Below, in pieces: positions 19,972-30,839 of a DNA stretch of 64,000 nt (its first letter is position 1; each line of letters begins with the position of its first letter). A program made the translations under genes and the position numbers. A model generated the notes under the pieces. The model saw only the letters and a program-made list of their open reading frames with translations. It ran no database searches and was not told the DNA's origin. This DNA is from Citrobacter freundii (GTDB lineage Bacteria; Pseudomonadota; Gammaproteobacteria; Enterobacterales; Enterobacteriaceae): assembly GCF_011077955.1 (NCBI RefSeq), contig NZ_JAALBX010000003.1, forward strand, positions 124,001-188,000, given 5' to 3'.

Positions 19972-20460
19972 ATGAACCGGTTTATTGTTGCTGAATCGAA
20001 TAAGTGCATCGGCTGTCGTACCTGCGAAGTGGCCTGTGCAGTCTCTCATCAGGCGTTTCAGGATTGCACTGCCCTGAGCGCCGAGGCGTTTCTGCCCCGT
20101 ATTCGGGTCGTGAAAACCGGTACGCTTTCCACCGCCGCGGTATGCCGTCAGTGTGAAGACGCGCCGTGTGGCGCCGTTTGCCCGACGCAGGCGATTTCCC
20201 GCAAAGGGGACTTTATTGCCGTGGACCAGGCGCGCTGTATCGGTTGTAAAACCTGCATGCTGGCGTGCCCGTATGGTGCCATGGAGGTGACGGCGGTCGC
20301 GCCGAATCAGGTGCAAGCGCTGAAGTGCGATCTCTGTTTCCATCGTGATGCAGGCCCTGCGTGCGTGGAGGCGTGTCCAACCTCCGCGCTGCGCTGTATG
20401 GACCCACAACAGCTTGAGCAAATCAGTGCAGAAAAACGCCGCCGGGCGGCGGCGTGGTAA
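19972..20460 (+). CDS. ysaA: YsaA (YiaI), 4Fe-4S ferredoxin-type electron carrier
   Basis: The 162-residue protein carries four cysteine clusters typical of poly-ferredoxin subunits (HycB/HydN type): CIGCRTCEVAC (about 12-22), CRQCEDAPCGAVC (about 59-71), CIGCKTCMLAC (about 90-100) and CDLCFHRDAGPACVEAC (about 121-137). It would carry four [4Fe-4S] clusters and pass electrons to an oxidoreductase. A partner (hydrogenase, formate dehydrogenase or AegA-like) is not encoded nearby. GAAGGAGTGAGAG precedes the ATG. It is convergent with avtA with a 4-base gap. Confidence 0.92.
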   Translation: MNRFIVAESNKCIGCRTCEVACAVSHQAFQDCTALSAEAFLPRIRVVKTGTLSTAAVCRQCEDAPCGAVCPTQAISRKGDFIAVDQARCIGCKTCMLACPYGAMEVTAVAPNQVQALKCDLCFHRDAGPACVEACPTSALRCMDPQQLEQISAEKRRRAAAW

Positions 20461-20464
20461 TGGA

Positions 20465-21721
20465 TTACGCGCTCGCCTCTTGCCAGGCAAGCGCAATCTC
20501 TTCAGCTAAAATTTTCACACCTGCCTCAATTTTTTCCGGCTCCGGCACATAGTTCATGCGCATACACTGGTGGGTGTGAGGCCAGGGTTTATCAAGCCCC
20601 GGGAAGAAGTAATCGCCCGGCACCATCAGTACGCCGCGCTTTTTAAGACGCTGATACAAAAGTTCGGTGGTGATCGGTAAATCTTTAAACCATAACCACA
20701 GGAAAATCGCCCCTTCCGGTTTATGGATAAGGCAGCGCTCCTGGGGGATATAGCGGCGGATAATGGCGAGCGTTTCCTGAACGCGCTGCTGGTAGAACGG
20801 TTTAATCACCGTTTCAGACAGGCGCAGCAGATCTTTACGTTTAATCATTTCGCAGGCGATAGCCGGCCCAATACCACCTGGCGCCAGGCTGATGATGCCG
20901 TTCATATTGCTGACGGCGGAGATGATCTTCTCATTGGCGATAATAATGCCGCAGCGGCTCCCCGGCAGGCCAAGTTTTGACAGGCTCATGCACAGAACAA
21001 TATTGGGGTTCCACAGCGGACGCGCTTCGGAAAAGATAATGCCGGGAAACGGTACGCCATAGGCGTTATCGATAACCAGCGGAATGCCATGCTGGTTGGC
21101 GAGCGCGTCGAGCTTGATGAGCTCATCATCGGTAATCACGTTGCCGGTTGGGTTGGTTGGCCGCGAAACACAGATCATCGCCGTTTCTTTGCCGATATGC
21201 AGGTGCTCAAAATCTACATGGTATTTGAACAAGCCATCCGGCAGCAGTTCAATGTTAGGGCGCGCCGAAACGAACAGATCCTCTTCGAGGCCCGAGTCTG
21301 CGTATCCGATGTACTCCGGTGCGAGAGGGAACAGCGCTTTTTTGGTGGAGCCATCCGCCTGGCGGCCCGCGAACAGGTTAAACAAGTAGAAAAACGCGCT
21401 CTGACTACCATTTGTTAGCGCAATATTCTGCGGTTCGATATCCCAACCAAACTCTTCGCGCAGCATGCCGGCAAGGGCTTCCAGCAACTCGCTTTTACCT
21501 TGTGGACCATCATAATTACAAAGCGCTTCAGTGACTTTGCCGCTTTCCAGCATCTCGCCTAACAGCTTCTGAAAATAGTCGGTCATCTGGGGGATTTGCG
21601 CCGGGTTACCACCCCCCAGCATAATCGCGCCAGGGGTGCGTAACCCGTCGTTAAGGTCTTCCATCAGGCGCGTGATGCCTGCATGGCGGGTAAATTTGTC
21701 GCCGAAAAGAGAAAAAGTCAT
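20465..21721 (-). CDS. avtA: Valine--pyruvate aminotransferase AvtA
   Basis: AvtA is a 418-residue class I/II PLP aminotransferase that makes L-alanine from pyruvate with valine as donor (reversible). Key motifs are the PLP-contacting NPTGNVITDDELIKLD segment, the Asn/Asp/Tyr triad around VIDNAYGVPFPG, and the Schiff-base lysine in CMSLSKLGLPGSRCG (about residue 248). The length is within one residue of E. coli AvtA. In E. coli it is repressed by alanine and leucine. The short gap 21722-21855 before malS holds no gene. Confidence 0.97.
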   Translation of the reverse strand: MTFSLFGDKFTRHAGITRLMEDLNDGLRTPGAIMLGGGNPAQIPQMTDYFQKLLGEMLESGKVTEALCNYDGPQGKSELLEALAGMLREEFGWDIEPQNIALTNGSQSAFFYLFNLFAGRQADGSTKKALFPLAPEYIGYADSGLEEDLFVSARPNIELLPDGLFKYHVDFEHLHIGKETAMICVSRPTNPTGNVITDDELIKLDALANQHGIPLVIDNAYGVPFPGIIFSEARPLWNPNIVLCMSLSKLGLPGSRCGIIIANEKIISAVSNMNGIISLAPGGIGPAIACEMIKRKDLLRLSETVIKPFYQQRVQETLAIIRRYIPQERCLIHKPEGAIFLWLWFKDLPITTELLYQRLKKRGVLMVPGDYFFPGLDKPWPHTHQCMRMNYVPEPEKIEAGVKILAEEIALAWQEASA

Positions 21722-21855
21722 AGCCGTCTTGATATCGAATACTGATAAAAGAGGCTAACGATAACGCTCCCGGTTGTGCGGCGCAAATGGGCTTATCCAT
21801 CCTTCCGTTACCAGTTATGCCAGAGATTTACATTCTGCTGGCATAACCTTCTGTT

Positions 21856-23907
21856 TTAGCGCTGCAACGCCCCCGCCCAAATGACCATAACCGTATCGTC
21901 GCCCTGCGTGCGGCTAAAGCCATAGATTTTCTCGTCATTAATGGGCATGTGCTTCCCTTCGCCAATAGCGGGATGACGGGCGCGGAATTGGGCGAGCTTT
22001 TGCCAGTGCGCAAGCGTCGCGGCCTGCGAGCCATCCACATCCTGCCAGTTCATGGATGAACGGGTGCCCTGAAGCGGATCGGAACCGGTTGGGCCGAAGG
22101 GGCGGGCCGTCTCGTCACCATAAAAGATCTGTACGGCACCGGGGGCCAGCAGTAACAATTCCGCCGCACGGCTGCCGCCTTCGCGAAATAGCCGGGTGTC
22201 ATGTGAGGAGAGATAGCTCAACACATTGAACTGCTGGAGCTTGTCGGCCATCTGCTGCCAGACCGGGTCGATATTCGCAAAACAGTCCACTGCGCCTGCG
22301 GCCTGTTCCTGATAATCAAAGTTAATCATCGCATCGAAGCCGTTTCGGTAGTAATCACTCTGCATTACCCCGTGCCCCCAGGCCTCGCCGGTCATCCAGA
22401 AAGGCGCGTCATCCAGTTTTTTATCCGGGTGCGCGGCTTTCCACTCGTTCAGCGCGTCGCTGGCCTGATTTTTCAGTTGTTGCCACGCCCCCATCTCAAC
22501 GTGTTTCGCGGTATCGACCCGGAAACCGTCAATGCCAAAATCCCGCACCCATTGGCTGAGCCATTGAGTCAAATAATCACGTGGCGTGTAATTGGGGTGC
22601 TCTTTTGCCCGGGTATCGGGTTTTTGGCTGTAGAAGTTGGGCAATCCAGTTGGTGTGATGGATTCCGTTTTCAAATCCGGAAGAAACGCCAACGACATGG
22701 TGAGGTCGTCGAAGCCTGGAGTGTCATAATCGCCGATATCGGTGCGGATCCAGTTTTTCCCCCACCACTTATCCCAGGCGGCCTTATCGCTGTAGTTGAT
22801 GTAATCATTAAAGCTATGCCAGGTCTGGCCGGGTCCGGGCTTCCAGTCTGTCCAGTTTTCGCCCAGCGTTTTGGTTAGCTCATCGCCTTTAAGATAGAGC
22901 GCGCCAAACTGGTACTGCTGCATATCCGCAAGCGTAGCGTAACCGACGTGGTTCATCACAATATCGAAAAGCACGCGGATGCCGCGCTGATGGGCGCCAT
23001 CAACCAGTTTCTCAAGATCGTCGCGGGTACCCATATTGGCATCAAGCATGGTCCAGTCCTGGGTGTAATAACCGTGATAGGCATAATGGGGGAAATCGCC
23101 TTTGGTTCCGCCGCCGACCCAGCCGTGAATTTGCTCAAAGGGTGCGCTTATCCACAATGCATTGACGCCAAGCTGTTGCAGGTAGTCCAGTTTTTTTGTC
23201 AGACCTTGCAGATCGCCGCCGTGAAAGGTGCCTATCTCTTCCATGCCGTCTTTATGCCGACCATAGCTGTTGTCGTTATCCGGATCCCCGTTTTCAAATC
23301 TGTCGGTCAGCACAAAATAGACGGTGGCGTTATGCCAGCTAAAGGGGGCTTTTTCTGCCGTGTCTTCAGCTTCCAGCAACAATAAGCCATTACTGGTTGC
23401 CGCAGGCATCAGGGTGATTTTGCCGTCGGTGACCGTTGCGCTATTGCCGCTATAAAAGTCGCGAACGCTTGCCCCCTCTTCAAACCGGTCGTTGACCGCA
23501 ACGGTAACCGGGCCGCCATCCCATTTTGGGCACTGGCGCACCGCTTTCGCCACCGCGTCAGGCTCATCTTGTTTTACGCTCAGCATCAGGGTTGGCGTGC
23601 CGGAACGGGTGTCGACCTGAATCTGATAGTTGCCGCTGCGAAACAGCTTCCATTCCGGCGCGTCGTCCGCGCAGGGGGCGAGGGAGAGCATCTGATTTAA
23701 TTTTATAGTGCCGCTCGGTTGCCAGCATTGTTCGCCCTCTGTTAAACGCAGCGGTTTCGCGCCTTTTTCAAGCGTGCCCTGGGTTGTGAAAATGCCGGCG
23801 GGCTTTTCTTCAAAGGCGGGGAGATCGGGCAGGCTCCATTGCGCAAATGCTGTACAAGGCAGCAGAACGCCAGGCAACAGTAACAGAGCGAAACAATTTT
23901 TTTTCAT
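21856..23907 (-). CDS. malS: Periplasmic alpha-amylase MalS
   Basis: MalS is a secreted GH13 alpha-amylase that trims maltodextrins in the periplasm. The chosen start, ATG 23907, gives 683 residues (676 in E. coli) and a clear signal peptide (MKKNCFALLLLPGVLLPCTAFA, cleavage after AFA). A longer in-frame start has no signal and is rejected. GH13 regions are present: VMNHVGY, GFRVDTAKHVE (nucleophile Asp), TGEAWGHG (acid Glu) and LSSHDTRLF (third Asp). The Cys residues match those forming disulfides in E. coli MalS. A possible MalT box, AGGGATGATT, lies at 23961-23970 on the minus strand, about 55 bases upstream of the start. Confidence 0.97.
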   Translation of the reverse strand: MKKNCFALLLLPGVLLPCTAFAQWSLPDLPAFEEKPAGIFTTQGTLEKGAKPLRLTEGEQCWQPSGTIKLNQMLSLAPCADDAPEWKLFRSGNYQIQVDTRSGTPTLMLSVKQDEPDAVAKAVRQCPKWDGGPVTVAVNDRFEEGASVRDFYSGNSATVTDGKITLMPAATSNGLLLLEAEDTAEKAPFSWHNATVYFVLTDRFENGDPDNDNSYGRHKDGMEEIGTFHGGDLQGLTKKLDYLQQLGVNALWISAPFEQIHGWVGGGTKGDFPHYAYHGYYTQDWTMLDANMGTRDDLEKLVDGAHQRGIRVLFDIVMNHVGYATLADMQQYQFGALYLKGDELTKTLGENWTDWKPGPGQTWHSFNDYINYSDKAAWDKWWGKNWIRTDIGDYDTPGFDDLTMSLAFLPDLKTESITPTGLPNFYSQKPDTRAKEHPNYTPRDYLTQWLSQWVRDFGIDGFRVDTAKHVEMGAWQQLKNQASDALNEWKAAHPDKKLDDAPFWMTGEAWGHGVMQSDYYRNGFDAMINFDYQEQAAGAVDCFANIDPVWQQMADKLQQFNVLSYLSSHDTRLFREGGSRAAELLLLAPGAVQIFYGDETARPFGPTGSDPLQGTRSSMNWQDVDGSQAATLAHWQKLAQFRARHPAIGEGKHMPINDEKIYGFSRTQGDDTVMVIWAGALQR

Positions 23908-24219
23908 CGGGCGGCTCCCATGAGAATTTTTGTTATTCTGACAGCACTTTCCTTTATGAGAATCATCCCTGTAAACCCCTTGCAGGGCTGAATCCACAGG
24001 CTGAGTGAGCCACCTCTCATTTTTGCTTCTTTCTGCGATAACCGTCAGAGAATGCACTATTTTCGACTACGATTTAGAGGTCGCGCGTGACAAGGTTTCG
24101 GATTTGTATTATTTCTTTTACTGCTCTTGATGGTTATTTTTGGTAAGATTTGAGATTCGGCTCACAAATTTTTCTCATGAATAAGGTGTTGGAATGCATT
24201 TATCCGACCAGGAGACCTA

Positions 24220-25044
24220 ATGACATCGACTCGATTACGACACATCGGGGCGGGGTTACTCATCTTTTTCACCTTGGCGTTTTCAGGTGGAGTGCTGGCA
24301 AAACAGCACAAGACGACGAGTCACACAGCTCAGATTAAGAAAACCAGCGTTAAGCATCAGGCAAGCAGTAAAAAAGAGTATTCTCGCAATAGTGAAATAA
24401 GTGGTTCACTTCCTGACTTGCGAAAATACCCTTCCGGGACCCCAAGAAAAAAAGCGTTTCTCCGGACAGTAATGCCCTATATCACCAGCCAAAACGCGGT
24501 GATTACTGCTGAACGTAACTGGCTAATTTCCAAGCAATATGATGGACGCTGGTCGCCCGCTGAACGCGCGCGTCTGAAGAAAATCGCTCAAAACGTTGAT
24601 GTGAAATGGAATGGCAATACTAAGCGCATTCCATGGAATACATTGCTTGAGCGCGTCGACATTATTCCAACCAGCATGGTTGCCACCATGGCAGCAGCGG
24701 AAAGCGGTTGGGGCACGTCTAAACTTGCCCGCAGTAACAACAACCTTTTCGGCATGAAATGCGCTCAACAACGTTGCAACAGCGGAACGGGTAAGGTGAA
24801 AGGGTATTCACATTTCAGTTCAGTTGAAGAGTCCGTAGCGGCGTATGTGAAGAACCTGAATACGCATCCCGCTTATTCCTCTTTCCGTAAATCTCGTGCG
24901 CAACTACGCAAAGCGGATCAGGAATTAACGGCATCAAACATGATCCACAAACTCAAAGGCTATTCCACGAAGGGCCAGAGTTATAACAATTATCTGTTCT
25001 CCATGTATCAGGATAACCAGCGTCTGCTGGCCGCGAACATGTGA
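24220..25044 (+). CDS. bax: Bax, glucosaminidase-domain protein
   Basis: The 274-residue protein has an N-terminal signal segment (residues about 8-27, ending GVLA). A Lys/Ser-rich linker follows, then an N-acetylglucosaminidase (FlgJ-like/Bax) domain from about 85, with the catalytic Glu in TMVATMAAAESGWGTSKLARS and the NNLFGMKC motif. It probably cleaves or remodels peptidoglycan. The length equals E. coli Bax. The start at 24220 follows CAGGAGACCTA. It lies divergent from malS, as in E. coli, and is followed by a strong terminator. Confidence 0.95.
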   Translation: MTSTRLRHIGAGLLIFFTLAFSGGVLAKQHKTTSHTAQIKKTSVKHQASSKKEYSRNSEISGSLPDLRKYPSGTPRKKAFLRTVMPYITSQNAVITAERNWLISKQYDGRWSPAERARLKKIAQNVDVKWNGNTKRIPWNTLLERVDIIPTSMVATMAAAESGWGTSKLARSNNNLFGMKCAQQRCNSGTGKVKGYSHFSSVEESVAAYVKNLNTHPAYSSFRKSRAQLRKADQELTASNMIHKLKGYSTKGQSYNNYLFSMYQDNQRLLAANM

Positions 25045-25061
25045 TCGTGGATGAAATAAAA

Positions 25062-25088
25062 AACCCGGCGACCATGCCGGGTTTTTTA
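25062..25088 (+). terminator. Rho-independent terminator of bax
   Basis: AACCCGGC pairs with GCCGGGTT (6-base loop), followed by a T-run; a preceding A-run makes it usable in both directions. The rest of the gap (25089-25422) contains no gene I can support. It holds only an inverted pair ACCGGCAGAA (about 25266) / TTCTGCCGG (about 25329) with a long loop, downstream of xylR. Confidence 0.9.
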
Positions 25089-25422
25089 TTGCCTACAGAA
25101 ACTCACGCCAGGGTTCCGCAAAGCTTTCAGCGTGAAGCCTGTTATTTTATGACTGAAAGCGATGTTCTGTGGGCGCGGTCATCAACAGGTTTTGGCGCTG
25201 GTTTCCTGTGTTGTTTACCTTTGACGCAACACGCAGAGGCAAACTGAACAGAAAAGGCTAACGGAACCGGCAGAAGCGTTTTTGAGGGGCGTATAGCCAC
25301 CTCTTTAGGGCGCAATCATTACTACTTTTCTGCCGGCAAATTTTATTGCCTTACCTTAGCACCCTTTCAGCCGCTGCCCTTGTACTTGGCTCCCGTCACT
25401 GTGTGTCTTCGCGGCACGTAAG

Positions 25423-26601
25423 CTATCGCGAAAATTCACTGTGCCGCTCGCGGTAATCTTTTGGCGTCGCGTCATACTCTTTTTTGAATACGGAATAAAA
25501 ATACTGTAGCGAAGGGTAGCCGCAGATCTGCGAGATCTCATTAATCGATAGCGACGTAGAAATAAGCAGACTGCGCGCTTTATGCAGCTTTTCAGCATGC
25601 AGCACGGCGTGAATGGTTTCGCCCACTTCTTCCTTAAAGCGTTTCTCAAGATTCGAGCGCGACATGCCAATGGCATCGAGCACCTGCTCGACTTTAATGC
25701 CTTTATAGGCATGGTTGCGAATATAGTGCATGGCCTGAATCACGGCCGGATCGTGCAGCGAACGGTAATCCGTGGACTGACGTTCAACCACTTTCAGCGG
25801 AGGGACCAGCAAACGCTGTAGCGGGAGAGGCTCACGCGCTAACAGCCGATGTAACAGTTTGGCCGCCTGATATCCCATCTGGCGCGTACCCTGCGCCACC
25901 GAAGAAAGGGCGACACGCGAGAGATAGCGCGTCAGCTCTTCATTATCGATACCAATCACGCAGATTTTCTCAGGCACCGGGATATGCAAATGCTCACAGA
26001 CTTGCAAGACATGGCGCGCACGGGCGTCAGTCACGGCGATAATGCCGGTTTGCGGCGGTAACGTTTGTAGCCAGTCCGCCAGACGGTTCTGGGCGTGCTG
26101 CCAGTTATCGGGTGCGGTTTCGAGGCCCTGATAGACCACGCCGCGGTACTTTTCCTGGGCCACAAGCTGGCAAAACGCGTGTTCGCGTTCTTCCGCCCAC
26201 TGTTTACCGCTGGAAGGCGGCAGGCCATAAAACGCGAACCGGTGTACCCCTTTTTCCTTCAGGTGCAGAAAAGCCTTCTCAACCAGCGCATAGTTATCGG
26301 TCGCAATGTAGTGAACCGGCGGATAATGCTCAGGATTGTGGAACGAGCCGCCAACGCCCACGATGGGCACATCTACGTCGGCCAGCAGTTTTTCTATCTC
26401 TTTATCATCGTAATCAGCGATAACGCCGTCACCGAGCCACTCTTTGATATTGTCGATCCGCGCCCGAAAATCTTCTTCAATAAAAATATCCCAGCTTGAT
26501 TGCGTTGCCTGAAGATATTCGCCTACTCCTTCAACCACTTGACGGTCATAGGCCTTATTTGCGTTAAACAGCAAAGTGATACGGTGACGTTTTTCAAACA
26601 T
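25423..26601 (-). CDS. xylR: Xylose operon regulator XylR (AraC family)
   Basis: XylR activates the xylAB and xylFGH promoters when D-xylose is bound. The 392 residues (same as E. coli) start at ATG 26601; an earlier in-frame ATG at 26676 lies in a hairpin and is rejected. The N-terminal periplasmic-binding-protein-like domain binds xylose (residues about 1-275). The C-terminal AraC DNA-binding domain (about 285-385) has two helix-turn-helices, including KVEQVLDAIGMSRSNLEKRFK and SINEISQICGYPSLQYFYSVFKK. It follows xylH by about 95 bases and may be partly cotranscribed with xylFGH. Confidence 0.97.
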   Translation of the reverse strand: MFEKRHRITLLFNANKAYDRQVVEGVGEYLQATQSSWDIFIEEDFRARIDNIKEWLGDGVIADYDDKEIEKLLADVDVPIVGVGGSFHNPEHYPPVHYIATDNYALVEKAFLHLKEKGVHRFAFYGLPPSSGKQWAEEREHAFCQLVAQEKYRGVVYQGLETAPDNWQHAQNRLADWLQTLPPQTGIIAVTDARARHVLQVCEHLHIPVPEKICVIGIDNEELTRYLSRVALSSVAQGTRQMGYQAAKLLHRLLAREPLPLQRLLVPPLKVVERQSTDYRSLHDPAVIQAMHYIRNHAYKGIKVEQVLDAIGMSRSNLEKRFKEEVGETIHAVLHAEKLHKARSLLISTSLSINEISQICGYPSLQYFYSVFKKEYDATPKDYRERHSEFSR

Positions 26602-26650
26602 GACATAGCCCTGACAGTTCTTCCATTCCTTGAATAGCATAAACAACAAC

Positions 26651-26676
26651 ATGCCGGAGATTTTACGCTCCGGCAT
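26651..26676 (-). terminator. Hairpin between xylH and xylR
   Basis: ATGCCGGAG pairs with CTCCGGCAT (8-base loop) 22 bases after the xylH stop. It has no T-run, so it may be an attenuating or mRNA-protecting structure at the end of xylFGH. Confidence 0.5.
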
Positions 26677-26697
26677 TGCGATCTGATGCGCAGTTTA

Positions 26698-27879
26698 TTA
26701 GCCGCGTCGCTTCGTTGCCGAATCCATCCACACAGCCAGTAACAGGATGGCGCCTTTCACGATGTACTGCCAGAAGGTCGGGACGTCCATCATACTCATG
26801 CCGTTATCCAGCGACGCCATGATAAATGCCCCCATCACTGCGCCAGCCACGCTACCGATCCCGCCCGCAAGGCTGGTGCCGCCAATGACGCAGGCGGCAA
26901 TCGCATCTAGCTCCGCAATATTCCCGGCGGAGGGCGAACCTGCGCCAAGCCGTGAACTGAGGATAAGCCCGGCAATCGCCACCATCAGGCCATTAATCGC
27001 GAAGACGGCAAGCTTGGTGCGTTCAACGTTAATACCGGATAGCCGCGCGGCTTCAATGTTGCCGCCGATGGCGTAAATCCGCCGACCAAAGGCAGTACGC
27101 GTCGCCATAAACATCCCGCCCAGCAGTAAAAAGGCGAGAATAAGCACGGGTGTCGGTACGCCGCGATAGTCATTAAGCAGCCAAATTGCGCCAAGGACGA
27201 TAACGGCAATCAACGCCTGTTTGCCCACGCTTCCACCAGTGGCGTTAACGGGTAGCCCTAACGCCTGACGGCGCACACGACCACGCCATTGCCAGGCCAT
27301 AAACCCCATCAGGCCAAGCGCACCCACCACAAAACCGACGCCGTCAGACAGATAGCTTTGCCCGATTTGCGACATCGCGTTGCTGGTGGGTGAAACGGTT
27401 GTCCCGTTTGTGATGCCAATTAAGATGCCGCGAAACGCCAGCATCCCCGCAAGGGTGACAATAAATGACGGGACTTTCCGATAAGCGACCCACCAGCCGT
27501 TCCATGTACCCAACAACAGGCCGAGCGCCAGCGTGACGATAACCGTAAGCGGTAGCGGCCATCCCAGCCAGACGTCAAAAATTGCCGCCGCGCCGCCAAG
27601 CAGCCCCATCATCGATCCGACCGACAGGTCAATTTCCGCCGAGATAATCACAAAGACCATCCCCACCGCCAGAATGCCGGTGATGGCGGTCTGGCGCAGC
27701 AGGTTTGAGACGTTACGCGCGCTGAGATACGCGCCTTCGGTCATAAAGGTAAAGAACAGCATAATGACAATGATGGCGGCAATCATGACAAAGACTTGTA
27801 AATTCAGCGCCTTCAGGCCACCGGTTTTTTTCGCCAACGGTGCTGCGAGTTTCATTTCAGACAGGTTGCTTTTCGACAT
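26698..27879 (-). CDS. xylH: Xylose ABC transporter permease XylH
   Basis: XylH is the 393-residue inner-membrane permease of the D-xylose ABC importer (393 in E. coli). It is strongly hydrophobic with about 10 membrane segments. Typical sugar-permease (RbsC-like) motifs are present, including [42 protein letters not shown] (the EAA-like cytoplasmic loop) and [13 protein letters not shown]. Its start overlaps the end of xylG by 23 bases, indicating translational coupling. Confidence 0.97.
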   Translation of the reverse strand: MSKSNLSEMKLAAPLAKKTGGLKALNLQVFVMIAAIIVIMLFFTFMTEGAYLSARNVSNLLRQTAITGILAVGMVFVIISAEIDLSVGSMMGLLGGAAAIFDVWLGWPLPLTVIVTLALGLLLGTWNGWWVAYRKVPSFIVTLAGMLAFRGILIGITNGTTVSPTSNAMSQIGQSYLSDGVGFVVGALGLMGFMAWQWRGRVRRQALGLPVNATGGSVGKQALIAVIVLGAIWLLNDYRGVPTPVLILAFLLLGGMFMATRTAFGRRIYAIGGNIEAARLSGINVERTKLAVFAINGLMVAIAGLILSSRLGAGSPSAGNIAELDAIAACVIGGTSLAGGIGSVAGAVMGAFIMASLDNGMSMMDVPTFWQYIVKGAILLLAVWMDSATKRRG

Positions 27880-29398
27880 GGGGTTCGCTCCTCAGGGCCG
27901 CTTCCATGACCTGCTCCTGGGTCAGGTTTTGGTTGATCAGGTTGGCTTTCAGGCGTCCTTCATGCATTACCAGTACCCGGTCGCTCAGGCCGAGCACCTC
28001 TGGTAATTCTGAAGAGATAACGATGACAGCGATGCCTTGTTGCACCAGTTGGTTAATGAGCTTGTAGATTTCGTATTTCGCGCCGATATCAATGCCGCGT
28101 GTTGGTTCGTCGAGGATCAAGATGCGCGGATTGAGCAGCAGACAACGCGCAAGAATGGCTTTCTGTTGATTCCCACCGCTCAGGCGACCAATTGCCAGAT
28201 CCGGTGACGACGTTTTGACTTTTAGTCGGGCGATAGACTGCAAAATACACTGCTGTTCCGCAGCGTCATCAAGCGTACTGACAGGGCCGGTAAAATCGCC
28301 TAACGAGGCGAGCGTAATATTTTTCCCGACCGCCATGACCGGCACGATGCCGTCTCTTTTGCGGTCTTCCGGCACCATCGCAATGCCATGAGCTATTGCC
28401 TGCTGGCAATTTTTTATCGTCACGGGCGCGCCATCAATAATGATGTTGCCCTCCCAGCGACCCGGCCAGACGCCGAACAAACATTGCACCGCTTCGGTAC
28501 GGCCTGCGCCCACCAGCCCGGCAATTCCAAGGATCTCGCCACGCCGCAGACTAAAGGAGACATCATTGACGCGTTTGATATGACGGTTTACCGGATGCCA
28601 GGCGGTAAGATGCTCGACGCGCAAAATTTCGTCGTGTATTTGATGCGGTTCGCTGGGGTAAAGCGAGGTTAATTCACGCCCCACCATCATGGTGATGATG
28701 TCGCTCTCGCTCATCTGCTCCGCGTCGCGGGTGCCAATATGTTGACCGTCGCGGATAACACAGATGGTATTGGAGATAGCCTTCACTTCGTTCAGCTTGT
28801 GCGAGATATAAATACAGGCGATACCGTGGTGTTGAAGATCGCGAATGATATCCAGAAGTACCGTGGTCTCCTGCTCAGTAAGCGAGGCTGTCGGCTCGTC
28901 GAGGATCAAGAGGCGTACCTGCTTATTCAGCGCCTTCGCTATTTCAACTAACTGCTGATGCCCAAGCCCTAAATCGCCCACCCGCGTATCGGGTGACAGA
29001 TTCAGGTTCACCTGCGCCAGCAGCTTTTGGCAGCGCAACGTCATGGCGTCATAATCCATAACGCCATGACGCGTGATTTCCGCGCCAAGAAAAATGTTTT
29101 CCAGCACGGTGAGGTGCTTAACCAGCGCCAGCTCCTGGTGAATGATTGCAATACCCTTGCGTTCGGTATCCCGGATATGGCTTGCTTCGAGTTTTTCGCC
29201 TGCAAACCAGATTTCACCATCAAAGGTTCCGTGCGGGTAAATTCCACACAGTACTTTCATCAGGGTGGATTTTCCGGAGCCGTTTTCACCGCACAGAGAA
29301 AGCACGTCGCCCGCGTTGACGTTGAGGCTGACGTTATCCACCGCTTTTACAACACCAAAGGCTTTGGTGATGTTTTTCATCTCAAGTAAGTAAGGCAT
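27857..29398 (-). CDS. xylG: Xylose ABC transporter ATP-binding protein XylG
   Basis: XylG has 513 residues (same as E. coli) starting at ATG 29398; an ATG six codons upstream lacks homology. It is a double-ATPase sugar importer subunit. The N-terminal half has Walker [10 protein letters not shown] (about 38-46) and Walker [12 protein letters not shown]. The C-terminal half has a degenerate nucleotide site ([11 protein letters not shown]) plus signature [13 protein letters not shown] and Walker [14 protein letters not shown]. This asymmetry is normal for the family. It sits 68 bases after xylF, with AGTAAGGC-type weak ribosome spacing. Confidence 0.97.
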   Translation of the reverse strand: MPYLLEMKNITKAFGVVKAVDNVSLNVNAGDVLSLCGENGSGKSTLMKVLCGIYPHGTFDGEIWFAGEKLEASHIRDTERKGIAIIHQELALVKHLTVLENIFLGAEITRHGVMDYDAMTLRCQKLLAQVNLNLSPDTRVGDLGLGHQQLVEIAKALNKQVRLLILDEPTASLTEQETTVLLDIIRDLQHHGIACIYISHKLNEVKAISNTICVIRDGQHIGTRDAEQMSESDIITMMVGRELTSLYPSEPHQIHDEILRVEHLTAWHPVNRHIKRVNDVSFSLRRGEILGIAGLVGAGRTEAVQCLFGVWPGRWEGNIIIDGAPVTIKNCQQAIAHGIAMVPEDRKRDGIVPVMAVGKNITLASLGDFTGPVSTLDDAAEQQCILQSIARLKVKTSSPDLAIGRLSGGNQQKAILARCLLLNPRILILDEPTRGIDIGAKYEIYKLINQLVQQGIAVIVISSELPEVLGLSDRVLVMHEGRLKANLINQNLTQEQVMEAALRSEPHVEKQPV

Positions 29399-29466
29399 GC
29401 CAACCCCGTATTTCACGGTTGAATTCAGGCCAAAAGCGCCCGCAGCTCTTTGCGGGCGCCCAGAGA

Positions 29467-30459
29467 TTACAAATCGCTTTTCTTATGGAAGCCGTCTTTA
29501 ATCACGGTGGATTCAATATTGGTTTTTTCCACTTCGATAGGCGTAAGCAGACGGGCGGGAACGTCTTTAAGCCCGTTGTTCAGCTTCGCATCTGATTTCG
29601 GTGTTTGACCGTTGCCAAGCTCAACGGCAATTTCCGCAGCGGAATTGGCCAGTTCAGTAATGGGTTTATAAACCGTCATTGTTTGGGTGCCGGCGATGAT
29701 GCGTTTCACACCTGCAAGGTCGGCGTCCTGCCCGGAAATCGCAACTTTACCTGCCAACCCTTGCGCGCTCAGCGCCTGGATTGCGCCGCCTGCTGTAGCA
29801 TCGTTAGAGGCGACGACGGCGTCGATTTTGTTGTTATTGGCGGTTAAGGCGTTCTCCATGATTTTCAGGGCGTTTTCCGGTAACCAACCGTCTACCCACT
29901 GATCCCCGACGACGTGAATTTTGCCACCGTCGATAAAGGGCTTAAGCACTTTCATTTGTCCGGCGCGGAACAGTTTGGCGTTATTGTCTACCGGCGAGCC
30001 GCCCATCAGGAAATAATTGCCCTGGGGCACTTTATCCACCAGCGCTTTAGCCTGTAATTCACCGACTTTTTCGTTATCGAAAGAAATATAAAAATCAATG
30101 TCGGCATTATTTATCATTCGGTCATAGGCTAATACTTTAATTCCTTCGCGCTTGGCTTCGGCAACCACATTACTTAATACCTGGCCATTGTAAGGAATAA
30201 TCACCAGAACATCGACGCCGCGGTTAATCATGTTTTCAATCTGCGACATTTGCGTTTCTTCGTTGCCATTTGCCGATTGCACAAACACTTTTGCACCCAG
30301 CGATTCTGCTTTTTTTACAAAAATATCGCGGTCTTTTTGCCAACGCTCCAGACGAAGGTCGTCGATGGCCATGCCGATTTTCACTTCTTTGGCGATGCCG
30401 CTCATGCTCGTCAACAGCAATGATGCGCACAGGGTGAGGGCAAGGTTCTTTATCTTCAT
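29467..30459 (-). CDS. xylF: D-xylose-binding periplasmic protein XylF
   Basis: XylF is the 330-residue periplasmic solute-binding protein of the xylose importer. The signal peptide is [19 protein letters not shown] with cleavage near GIA. The type-1 periplasmic-binding fold has the expected ligand-contact segments ([68 protein letters not shown]). It is the first gene of xylFGH and is divergent from xylAB. A GC-rich hairpin (about 29435-29465) after the stop may shape the high xylF to xylG expression ratio. Confidence 0.97.
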   Translation of the reverse strand: MKIKNLALTLCASLLLTSMSGIAKEVKIGMAIDDLRLERWQKDRDIFVKKAESLGAKVFVQSANGNEETQMSQIENMINRGVDVLVIIPYNGQVLSNVVAEAKREGIKVLAYDRMINNADIDFYISFDNEKVGELQAKALVDKVPQGNYFLMGGSPVDNNAKLFRAGQMKVLKPFIDGGKIHVVGDQWVDGWLPENALKIMENALTANNNKIDAVVASNDATAGGAIQALSAQGLAGKVAISGQDADLAGVKRIIAGTQTMTVYKPITELANSAAEIAVELGNGQTPKSDAKLNNGLKDVPARLLTPIEVEKTNIESTVIKDGFHKKSDL

Positions 30460-30839
30460 AGTGTTAATACCTGTTGTAGGGTGATAGTGGCGTATTACAA
30501 CTCAGAGTAAAGAGACATTCTTTTCAGTAAACATTTAGAGTTTTGACCCTAAATCGACGAACCTTCAATTACAGATTTTCGTCCCGGCATTACGTTTTTT
30601 TGTTTGTTTTCTGTTTTATGACCGCGATCGAATTTTAAATTTAACAATTGCTACTATTTGCGTAGTTCTGGATTATTTCTCGCATTGCTGGTTTTTCTGA
30701 AAATAGATTTTGTGACCGACAGCGCGTTTGTGCATTATCTTAACGCCAGTGTGAAATAACGTAATTGAGTAACGGGCGGGTAATAACCAGGATTATTTTA
30801 CACAGTGCTCGAACCCGCTCTCTGATTACGGAGTTAATT
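30460..30839. promoter_or_regulatory. xylA-xylF divergent control region (XylR/CRP)
   Basis: A 380-bp gene-free region lies between the divergent xylF and xylAB operons. In E. coli this region carries two XylR sites and a CRP site. Here the xylA-proximal part, about 30727-30775 (TTGTGCATTATCTTAACG, then CAGTGTGAAATAACGTAAT), closely resembles the E. coli xylA promoter as I recall it. CRP-like half-sites TGTGA occur at 30712 and 30751. Individual XylR operators cannot be fixed by eye. Confidence 0.6.

Noticed and set aside
23908-24057. Longer start for malS
   Set aside because: It would hide the signal peptide of a periplasmic enzyme; the ATG at 23907 gives a normal signal sequence.
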